DNA of 5,870 nt from an uncultured Oscillochloris sp. (GTDB lineage Bacteria; Chloroflexota; Chloroflexia; Chloroflexales; Chloroflexaceae), in contig CAIRFY010000340.1 of NCBI GenBank assembly GCA_903877945.1, forward strand, positions 1 to 5,870. The letters are read 5' to 3'. The notes under the pieces were generated by a model, which worked only from the letters and a program-made list of their open reading frames with translations, did no database searches and was not told the DNA's origin. Position numbers and translations under genes: made by a program. Positions 1 to 4,250 of the stretch are shown here, one piece after another (within the stretch, counting starts at the first letter, position 1; each line of letters begins with the position of its first letter).

Positions 1-1
1 G

Positions 2-889
2 AACAATGCACTTCTTGCCCTGATAGACTCCTCGGATGTCTACCCCGCGATCCCCGCGCCCACCCATTACCCGCGCCTGCTGCCATCCTAGCTCGATCAG
101 CCGATCTTTTACCCAATGCTCAAATTCCGCACCCGATAGGTTCTGAACATTGCTAGACAGAACTGGCCCGTTCAGCGGCGTATGCGGCGTGTGATGGTGT
201 GTGTGCGGCGCAAACTGGTTGAGCGGTAGGGGGTTGTAGGCCGGGGGCTGGACTGGCATCGGGTAAGGCTGGGTGTGGACGGAGAGTTGGGGTGACATTG
301 GTCGCCGCCAGCGACGGAGGATTCGAACCGAGAAGAAGATCGCGAGAAGGAACTCAACGAGGCTTATGAATGGGATAAGCTTGCTCGTGATCCCTGGGCC
401 TAGGGACATATTGAATACAACCATTGTGAACAACATCAACCCAATCCAGATAATGGGTGTCAGAATGATTCCGGTAATGATCATCTTCAGGTCTGACCAG
501 GCAGTGGGCGCGGTAGGTGTCGTTGGCGCTGATACCGAGAGTTTGGCAGGTGGTGTAGGGTGAGGAGGCGATGAGCGCGAGAGGTTTGCGGTAGCTGTCG
601 CATCCAGCCTAAGGCGTCGGCGTAGCCGGTTTAGCTCATCTATAGCGTCGGGGGGCAGATCGCCCTGTGAGAGGAGCGCGGTCAGATGGCGTTGAAAAAA
701 CGCGGTAGCGTCGGGTCGGGCGAACTGGCGAGCTTCATTCCAATCCAGACCAGCATTAATCGTGGCTTGGTACAGCCGATTCTGTCGTTCAGGAGGATAT
801 TGGCCGTCCTGGGTGAGAAGCAGAAAGCTTTGGCGAAACCGCTCTAGCTTGTCCTTGTGGATCTTCTGCTGATTGTGCAGGAAGGACAT
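2..889 (-). CDS. Two-TM Mrr-like restriction endonuclease domain protein (3' end missing at the window edge)
   Basis: This frame is open from an ATG at 889 to the left edge without a stop (296 residues visible), so the gene continues outside the window. The start has a good ribosome site (AGGAGAG, 894-900). Order of parts: a charged helical N-terminal region (1-95); a Pro/Thr/Ser linker (104-130); two hydrophobic segments (about 134-161 and 167-191) ending in the basic run RILRRWRR; a Pro/His/Tyr-rich linker (197-245); then the start of an Mrr-like domain (251-296). That last part reads LSGAEFEHWVKDRLIELGW, followed by GGRGDRGVDIRG and GKKCIV. D284 would be the first catalytic acid of the PD-(D/E)XK fold. 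The expected QxK lies just past the edge. Mrr-family proteins cut modified or foreign DNA. Membrane anchoring, with the nuclease probably in the cytoplasm, is inferred from the hydrophobic pair. It lies 48 bp downstream of the XRE gene and is probably co-transcribed. The N-terminal domain is not recognised. Confidence 0.8.
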   Translation of the reverse strand, partial: MSFLHNQQKIHKDKLERFRQSFLLLTQDGQYPPERQNRLYQATINAGLDWNEARQFARPDATAFFQRHLTALLSQGDLPPDAIDELNRLRRRLRLDATATANLSRSSPPHPTPPAKLSVSAPTTPTAPTAWSDLKMIITGIILTPIIWIGLMLFTMVVFNMSLGPGITSKLIPFISLVEFLLAIFFSVRILRRWRRPMSPQLSVHTQPYPMPVQPPAYNPLPLNQFAPHTHHHTPHTPLNGPVLSSNVQNLSGAEFEHWVKDRLIELGWQQARVMGGRGDRGVDIRGVYQGKKCIV

Positions 890-937
890 ACGGCTCTCCT
901 TGGTGTGGGTAGGAATGAGATGCCGGGGACAAGAAAC

Positions 938-1336
938 CTACGATGTGCCTTTAGCTTCTTCGAGTAGACGCTCCCCATAACCTAGCCACTTCTGGTAGCG
1001 GGCGGGGTCTTGGGCGAGATCCTGGGCCAAGCTGGCCGCTTCTCCCGCAAGGGCTGCTTGGCGTACTCGCCCTCGCTTCAGCCACTCCTCTGCGAGACGC
1101 CGCCCATCCTCTGGGGTGGTATTGGGGTTGACCATAAGCTCGGCAAGCTGATCAGGACTGCCCTGAAGGGTATGTACGATCCGCAGCAGCAAAGAACCAC
1201 GTGTGTCGGTTTGGCCCTTCTCAATGCGCTCTATGAGCGAGTGATCTGTACCAATTTTTTGTCCAAGAGCATTACGGCTCATCCTCTGAGCCTCTCTTAG
1301 AACCCGAATGTATTCACCTGTAGCATCAATACTCAC
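938..1336 (-). CDS. XRE-family (Cro/C1-type HTH) transcriptional regulator
   Basis: A 132-aa protein. Residues 8-66 fit a Cro/C1 helix-turn-helix: EYIRVLREAQRMSRNALGQK (helices 1 and 2), then TDHSLIERIEKGQ (recognition helix and the usual E-K-G turn), then the LLLRIVHTL and SPDQLAELM helices. The remaining 60 residues are helical and charged and match no family I recognise; they may serve dimerisation or ligand sensing. The start is GTG at 1336. The only early in-frame Met (residue 19) would cut off HTH helix 1, so GTG is preferred. No Shine-Dalgarno sequence precedes it. It is divergent from the antirepressor/integrase genes and shares a palindromic control region with them, so it is a probable repressor of one or both directions. 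An Mrr-like nuclease gene follows in the same direction. The XRE family call is firm; the target DNA is inferred. Confidence 0.88.
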   Translation of the reverse strand: MSIDATGEYIRVLREAQRMSRNALGQKIGTDHSLIERIEKGQTDTRGSLLLRIVHTLQGSPDQLAELMVNPNTTPEDGRRLAEEWLKRGRVRQAALAGEAASLAQDLAQDPARYQKWLGYGERLLEEAKGTS

Positions 1337-1342
1337 TGAACC

Positions 1343-1348
1343 ATTTTA
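1343..1348 (-). promoter_or_regulatory. Candidate -10 box of the XRE gene (possible leaderless transcript)
   Basis: The minus strand reads TAAAAT, then GGTTCA, then the GTG start. A transcript beginning about 7 nt after this box would start at the GTG itself, which fits the lack of a ribosome site. No good -35 is seen at 16-18 bp spacing, so the promoter would be weak or activator-dependent. Confidence 0.4.
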
Positions 1349-1365
1349 ACCGCAAAACTGCGGTT
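1348..1365. promoter_or_regulatory. Palindromic operator candidate in the divergent control region
   Basis: A perfect inverted repeat, AACCGCA-AAAC-TGCGGTT (7-bp arms, 4-bp centre). Its right arm overlaps the first two bases of the -35 box of the rightward promoter. Its left end touches the candidate -10 of the XRE gene. A dimeric repressor here could silence both directions. The XRE protein is the obvious candidate ligand; this is inference. Confidence 0.65.
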
Positions 1366-1420
1366 GACATTCGTTTATTCTTGCGGTAATATCTGTGAAG
1401 ATTTGCGGTAATCCTGCGGA
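1359..1420 (+). repeat. Phased TGCGGT half-site repeats
   Basis: TGCGGT occurs at 1359-1364, 1382-1387 and 1404-1409, with a degenerate TGCGGA at 1415-1420. The second and third lie in an identical 10-mer, TTGCGGTAAT (1381-1390 and 1403-1412), 22 bp apart. The minus strand across the palindrome also reads TTTTGCGGTTA. Spacing of 23, 22 and 11 bp is close to whole helical turns, as expected for cooperative binding on one face. The sites cover the -35, the -10 and the leader of the rightward promoter. Confidence 0.65.
1364..1392 (+). promoter_or_regulatory. Sigma-70 type promoter for the four-gene antirepressor/integrase unit
   Basis: A perfect -35 box TTGACA (1364-1369), 17 bp spacer, and TAATAT (1387-1392), one base off the -10 consensus. 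Predicted transcription start is near 1399, giving a leader of about 34 nt before the ATG at 1433. Both boxes are overlapped by TGCGGT half-sites, so the promoter is probably strong but repressed. Confidence 0.85.
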
Positions 1421-1423
1421 GGA
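1418..1423 (+). promoter_or_regulatory. Shine-Dalgarno site GGAGGA
   Basis: GGAGGA sits 9 nt before the ATG at 1433 and fixes the start of the 70-aa gene. It overlaps the degenerate half-site TGCGGA at 1415-1420. Confidence 0.75.
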
Positions 1424-1432
1424 TTTAGAACT

Positions 1433-1645
1433 ATGAGGCCACAGGCATTTCGTGCGGCTCTTGCCCAACACCCTGACGCTGTAAACGAGCTGTCAGATGA
1501 TACGCTGCTGCGCTACACTCGCGGCAACTTTCCGAAGGCGGTGCAATGGCTTCTTCGCTACCCGGCGCTGATGCGGGCGCTGGCAGATGATGCAGATCAG
1601 CATGTTCAGGAGCAGGGACAGGAGAAAGGGCAGGTGGCGGTATGA
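1433..1645 (+). CDS. Small protein of unknown function, first gene of the element operon
   Basis: A 70-aa protein that I do not recognise. It is predicted to be almost wholly helical, with an amphipathic body (residues 3-55, with AVNELSDDTLLRYTRGNFPKA and the hydrophobic WLLRYPALMRAL) and a polar Gln/Glu-rich tail. There is no signal peptide, membrane segment or Cys/His cluster. It is supported as a real gene by a strong ribosome site, a near-consensus promoter directly upstream, and an ATGA overlap with the antirepressor gene at 1642-1645, which suggests translational coupling. In phage-like switch regions this position often holds a Cro-like, excisionase or other accessory protein. No clear helix-turn-helix can be read here, so its role is left open. 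Confidence 0.75.
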   Translation: MRPQAFRAALAQHPDAVNELSDDTLLRYTRGNFPKAVQWLLRYPALMRALADDADQHVQEQGQEKGQVAV

Positions 1646-2406
1646 CAGAACTTGTGCAGCGGCCCGTCAGCTTCTATGGGGACGACCTCGTAGTGGTCAA
1701 GCAGGGAGAGATGGACTACACGCCGGTCAAGCCGGTGTGCGACATCTTGGGAATCGACTGGGAATCGCAGCGTGAGCGTATCCAGAAAGATGATGTGTTA
1801 GCCGAAGCCGCGCAAACCATCACCCTCTACTTACCGGGTGATGCTCGACCTTATCCTCGGCTCTGCCTGCCCCTCGACTACCTACATGGCTGGCTGTTTG
1901 GGGTAAACGGGAACCTCATCCGCCCAGAGCTACGTGAGCGGCTCATCCTCTACAAGCGCGAGTGCTACCGGGTGCTGAGCAGGGCATTCGGGGGCGAGGT
2001 TGTGTCATCAACCCAACTGGCAGCCCTAGAGTCGCGGGTAGCAGCGCTAGAGGCAAAGGGGGCGCAACGACCGGCGCTATCCAGTCCGGTACCCTTTGAG
2101 GATGGGCGGCGCATTCGTCGGCGTGATGCGATGGGGCAACTGGTGATACGTCGGATCACCGAACACATCACCGAGGAGATCGTGCTGTGCAATGTGCCAA
2201 AACGACCGATCATCGCTGCGGTTCGGGCGGCACTGCGCCAAGCCGATCAACCGCTACGCCCTCTGGAGATCACCGCACTGCTCCAGGCCGCCGGTCTTGC
2301 CGTAGTCCCCATACAGGTTAGTAGCACCCTCTGGCACATGGAGAAGAAGACCGGCGAAGTTATCCGTGATGCCGAGGGGCGGTACGTCCTGGCCGGAAAG
2401 ATGTAA
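1642..2406 (+). CDS. Phage antirepressor N-terminal domain (P22_AR_N-like) protein with C-terminal winged-helix-like domain
   Basis: A 254-aa protein. Residues about 8-115 carry the hallmarks of the P22 antirepressor N-terminal domain: VKPVCDILGIDWESQRERI, then a DDVLAEA segment, then LCLPLDYLHGWLFGVN and RPELRERLILYKRECYRVL. A short coiled coil follows (123-140, STQLAALESRVAALEAKG), then a basic linker, then about 188-252, which looks like a winged helix (PLRPLEITALLQAAG, VSSTLWHMEKK, a GEVIRDAEGRYVL wing). In phage P22, Ant binds and inactivates repressors non-covalently. By analogy this protein may relieve repression by the divergent XRE regulator, or may bind DNA itself through the winged helix. 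It overlaps the 70-aa gene by 4 bp. The domain call is firm; the partner is inferred. Such domains also occur in proteins that are not proven antirepressors. Confidence 0.87.
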   Translation: MTELVQRPVSFYGDDLVVVKQGEMDYTPVKPVCDILGIDWESQRERIQKDDVLAEAAQTITLYLPGDARPYPRLCLPLDYLHGWLFGVNGNLIRPELRERLILYKRECYRVLSRAFGGEVVSSTQLAALESRVAALEAKGAQRPALSSPVPFEDGRRIRRRDAMGQLVIRRITEHITEEIVLCNVPKRPIIAAVRAALRQADQPLRPLEITALLQAAGLAVVPIQVSSTLWHMEKKTGEVIRDAEGRYVLAGKM

Positions 2407-2419
2407 GTACATACGCAGC

Positions 2420-2450
2420 GGGGGCGCGCTGATATAAGCAGCGCACCCCC
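2420..2450 (+). other. Intercistronic hairpin
   Basis: A 12-bp stem (2420-2431 with 2439-2450, one C/A mismatch) closes a 7-nt loop, ATATAAG. No T-run follows, so it is not a classical terminator. It lies 13 nt after the antirepressor stop and just before the next ribosome site. It could stabilise mRNA, limit read-through to the integrase, or be a protein site. Confidence 0.6.
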
Positions 2451-2473
2451 TGGACACACGAAAGGAACTCACG

Positions 2474-2848
2474 ATGTCCAGCCCTGATTCTACCACGAAG
2501 CGCAGCGCACTGACCCGCACCCTGCCCCGCCGTCGCATCACCGTCACCCTAGATCTCACCCCGGAGGAATACGAGGATCTGGTGACCGCCGTACTCCAGA
2601 AGCGGCAGGAGCGGCATGACCGGCTGCCCGTGGACTCGCCCTGGCGCAATACGGTAATCACACGTACCGACCCCTCGGCCCGCTTCGCCGTGGAATACGA
2701 TGTGCGGCTTGAGCTGGCGCTAACCATCCTGAAGTTCATCGGGCACGAGGGCCGACCCACACTCGCGGCGCAGTATCAGCACCTCAACGCCGAAGAGATG
2801 TCCGAGATAGCGCATATCAACCCGGAAAAATCGGTGAGTGCCGCGTGA
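2474..2848 (+). CDS. Conserved-looking 124-aa protein of unknown function
   Basis: I do not recognise this protein. A basic, Ser/Thr-rich start (SSPDSTTKRSALTRTLPRRR) leads into RITVTLDLTPEEYEDLVTAVLQ (residues 20-42), a beta strand followed by a helix. That arrangement recalls ribbon-helix-helix DNA binders, but it is not enough to assign the family. The rest is mixed alpha/beta with one more likely helix (DVRLELALTILKFI) and no membrane segment. The start is supported by AAAGGA (2461-2466), 7 nt before the ATG. Its stop overlaps the start of the integrase gene (TGATG). Small basic proteins beside an integrase are often recombination directionality factors; that is only a positional guess here. 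Confidence 0.75.
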   Translation: MSSPDSTTKRSALTRTLPRRRITVTLDLTPEEYEDLVTAVLQKRQERHDRLPVDSPWRNTVITRTDPSARFAVEYDVRLELALTILKFIGHEGRPTLAAQYQHLNAEEMSEIAHINPEKSVSAA

Positions 2849-3822
2849 TGGAGTCTGTTATGGATGTTCGTGATGGATGTGCCGGGTTCATCGAGTCCCG
2901 ACGAATCGTCAATCTGCGACCCAACACGCTGCGTGTTCACCAGATGTGGTTTGACCTCTGGCTGAACTGGCGAGACGGGCGGGGGGCGTCTCTGACATCT
3001 GTAGATGTGTCAGAGCTACGCGGATTCATGGCCTATCTGCGGGATGAGTACCAGGCACACAAGCGCAACTCTCGGCTAGAGTGGGCTGATTCAGGGCGGC
3101 TCGGCGCTCATTCGCTGCGCTCGGCATGGAGGTCGCTGCGTGCGCTGTGGACATGGCTAGCTGATGAGGGTGAGTTGAGCGATCTTCAACGAGGCTTCTT
3201 TCCGAAGCGCATCCCGTGTCCGAAGGTAGAGGAGTTACCACGGCCTGTCTACACTCAGGCTATGTTTGATGCGCTGCTCGAAGCGTCGAAGGCCGATCCT
3301 CCGGCCATGGCCGCTCGGCATGTCGCTATGCTGACGTTGTTGGCCCAAAGCGGGATGCGGGCATCTGAGATCTGCGGGATGCGCCTAGCGCGGCTGGCGG
3401 CTGATCACGATGCCGCCCAGGTGCGCCGGAAGGGAGGCACCTGGTCATGGGTGACGTGGGGCGAGGAGGGAACGGCCACGCTCAACAGGTGGCTAGAGCT
3501 GCGGCCCGAGACGGAGCATGACTACGTGTTCGTCTCGTTACATCCGCACCATGCACCGATGACCTACAACGCGCTGCGCCTGTCGGTCGAGCGGTTAGCG
3601 GAGCGGGCCGGGGTCGAGTTGCCCGCAGGAGCCAGTATTCACGCACTGCGGCATTGGTTCGCCCATCAGATGCTCGATGCCGGGGTTGACGGCCTGCACC
3701 TTCAGCAGATGCTGGCACACACCGATATTCGCACCACGATGCGCTATGTGCGTGAGCATCCTGATCACTTACGGGAGATTCAGCAGAACGCGATTCGCCG
3801 CTGGAAGAAGCCGAAGGGCTAA
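2848..3822 (+). CDS. Tyrosine recombinase / phage-type integrase
   Basis: A 324-aa site-specific recombinase that would integrate and excise the element at its att site. The N-terminal SAM-like core-binding domain covers about 8-115 (PNTLRVHQMWFDLWLNWR, then LRGFMAYLRDEYQ). The catalytic domain covers about 132-312 and has the full residue set, numbered from the ATG: R171 in SGMRASEICGMR, K195 in VRRKGG, H265 and R268 in HALRHWFAHQML, H291 in LAHTDIRTTM, and nucleophile Y300 in MRYVRE. Length is normal for XerC/D-like integrases and nothing appears broken. I chose ATG 2848, which overlaps the previous stop as TGATG with GGTGAG 9 nt upstream; GTG at 2845 would add one residue. The gene ends 12 bp before a tRNA-Thr 3' fragment, the usual place for an integrase next to its attachment site. 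Confidence 0.95.
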   Translation: MESVMDVRDGCAGFIESRRIVNLRPNTLRVHQMWFDLWLNWRDGRGASLTSVDVSELRGFMAYLRDEYQAHKRNSRLEWADSGRLGAHSLRSAWRSLRALWTWLADEGELSDLQRGFFPKRIPCPKVEELPRPVYTQAMFDALLEASKADPPAMAARHVAMLTLLAQSGMRASEICGMRLARLAADHDAAQVRRKGGTWSWVTWGEEGTATLNRWLELRPETEHDYVFVSLHPHHAPMTYNALRLSVERLAERAGVELPAGASIHALRHWFAHQMLDAGVDGLHLQQMLAHTDIRTTMRYVREHPDHLREIQQNAIRRWKKPKG

Positions 3823-3834
3823 ATTCCGGCCCAG

Positions 3835-3879
3835 TTCGTAAACAGCAGGTCGAGAGTTCGAGCCTCTCCATTGGCTCCA
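3835..3879 (+). other. Attachment-site candidate: 3' fragment of a tRNA-Thr(CGT) gene
   Basis: In order: anticodon loop TTCGTAA (3835-3841, anticodon CGT at 3837-3839), 3' anticodon stem ACAGC, variable loop AGGTC, T-stem GAGAG with loop TTCGAGC and stem CTCTC (3852-3868), 3' acceptor strand CATTGGC, discriminator T and CCA (3877-3879). The five bases before the loop (CCCAG) do not pair with ACAGC, and no D-arm or 5' acceptor strand lies upstream. This is therefore only a displaced 3' part, not a working tRNA. Such fragments mark one end of elements that integrate into tRNA genes. The intact copy should lie outside the window to the left. Confidence 0.87.
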
Positions 3880-3902
3880 TTCGTTACAGCAGTACAACGC
3901 GG

Positions 3903-3938
3903 AGGGCCGGGGTTATCCTTAGTGATAGCCTCGGCCCT
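3903..3938. terminator. Strong hairpin downstream of the integrase and tRNA fragment (terminator candidate)
   Basis: AGGGCCGGGGTTATC (3903-3917) pairs with GATAGCCTCGGCCCT (3924-3938) over 15 bp with two G-U pairs and a 6-nt loop, CTTAGT. No T-tract follows, so intrinsic termination is uncertain. It may originally have ended the tRNA transcript, or now block integrase read-through. Confidence 0.5.
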
Positions 3939-3940
3939 CG

Positions 3941-3982
3941 GGCTATCTGCGACTCTATCTGGGACTCTATGCGGCGATAGCC
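3941..3982. repeat. 12-bp direct repeats inside a 7-bp inverted repeat
   Basis: CTATCTGCGACT (3943-3954) is followed directly by CTATCTGGGACT (3955-3966) and a partial third unit starting CTATG (3967). The block is bounded by GGCTATC (3941-3947) and its complement GATAGCC (3976-3982); GATAGCC also forms part of the hairpin at 3924-3930. It could be recombinase arm-type sites or remnants of att-related sequence. The function is unknown. Confidence 0.6.
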
Positions 3983-4019
3983 ATCAATGAGTCACGGAAG
4001 ATCTATGCGAAACATATTG

Positions 4020-4151
4020 TTAGGCATGTTTTAAATCGGTCATTCCCGCGTGACAGTCTTGCGATGAGGCGATGAGGCGATGAGGCGATACGGAACGCCT
4101 CACCGCGTCATCGTTTCATCGCTGAACTGTCACGCTGGATTGAACCATCCC
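4020..4151. repeat. Palindromic repeat, copy 1 (with three 8-bp units)
   Basis: Begins TTAGGCATGTTT. Arms 4049-4087 and 4096-4134 pair over 39 positions (32 Watson-Crick, 3 G-U, 4 mismatches) around the 8-nt loop ATACGGAA. The left arm contains GCGATGAG three times in tandem (4061-4084). The size and lack of coding capacity suit a non-autonomous palindromic repeat (REP/MITE-like). The family is not known to me. Confidence 0.75.
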
Positions 4152-4250
4152 TTAGGCATGTTTCAGAATGGGTACATTCAGCTTTACAGTCTTGCGATGA
4201 GGCGATGAGGCGATACGGAACGCCTCACCGCGTCATCGTTTCATCGCTGA
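4152..4250. repeat. Palindromic repeat, copy 2 (one 8-bp unit shorter, runs into the methyltransferase gene)
   Basis: Begins with the same TTAGGCATGTTT, 132 bp after copy 1. From ACAGTCTTGCG to CATCGCTGA (4186-4250) it is identical to 4053-4125 except that it has two GCGATGAG units instead of three. It ends before the outer right arm seen in copy 1, so only an inner hairpin can form. Positions 4233-4250 are also the last five codons and stop of the minus-strand methyltransferase gene. Confidence 0.75.

Larger units (their letters stand above)
3880..4232. other. Gene-free, repeat-rich region right of the att site
   Basis: No supportable gene in about 350 bp on either strand. It contains a 15-bp hairpin, a 12-bp direct-repeat cluster flanked by GGCTATC/GATAGCC, and two copies of a palindromic repeat of about 130 bp, each listed separately. 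By the orientation of the tRNA fragment this stretch should be host flank rather than element. Confidence 0.7.

Noticed and set aside
273..563. 96-aa plus-strand open frame, and the 61-aa minus frame at 172-357
   Set aside because: Both lie inside the longer minus-strand Mrr-like gene, which has a domain match, a TM pattern and a ribosome site.
2254..2760. 168-aa minus-strand open frame
   Set aside because: Antisense to two plus-strand genes with ribosome sites; composition is Ser/Arg-rich as in shadow frames, with no domain.
3835..3879. A complete functional tRNA gene
   Set aside because: No 5' acceptor strand, D-arm or matching 5' anticodon stem is present upstream.
3482..3880. 132-aa minus-strand open frame beginning MEPMERLELSTCC
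   Set aside because: Its start is the antisense of the tRNA 3' end and the rest is antisense to the integrase; a well-known annotation artefact.
4061..4218. CRISPR-like appearance of the GCGATGAG tandems
   Set aside because: The units are 8 bp with no spacers and belong to hairpin arms; no cas genes are nearby.
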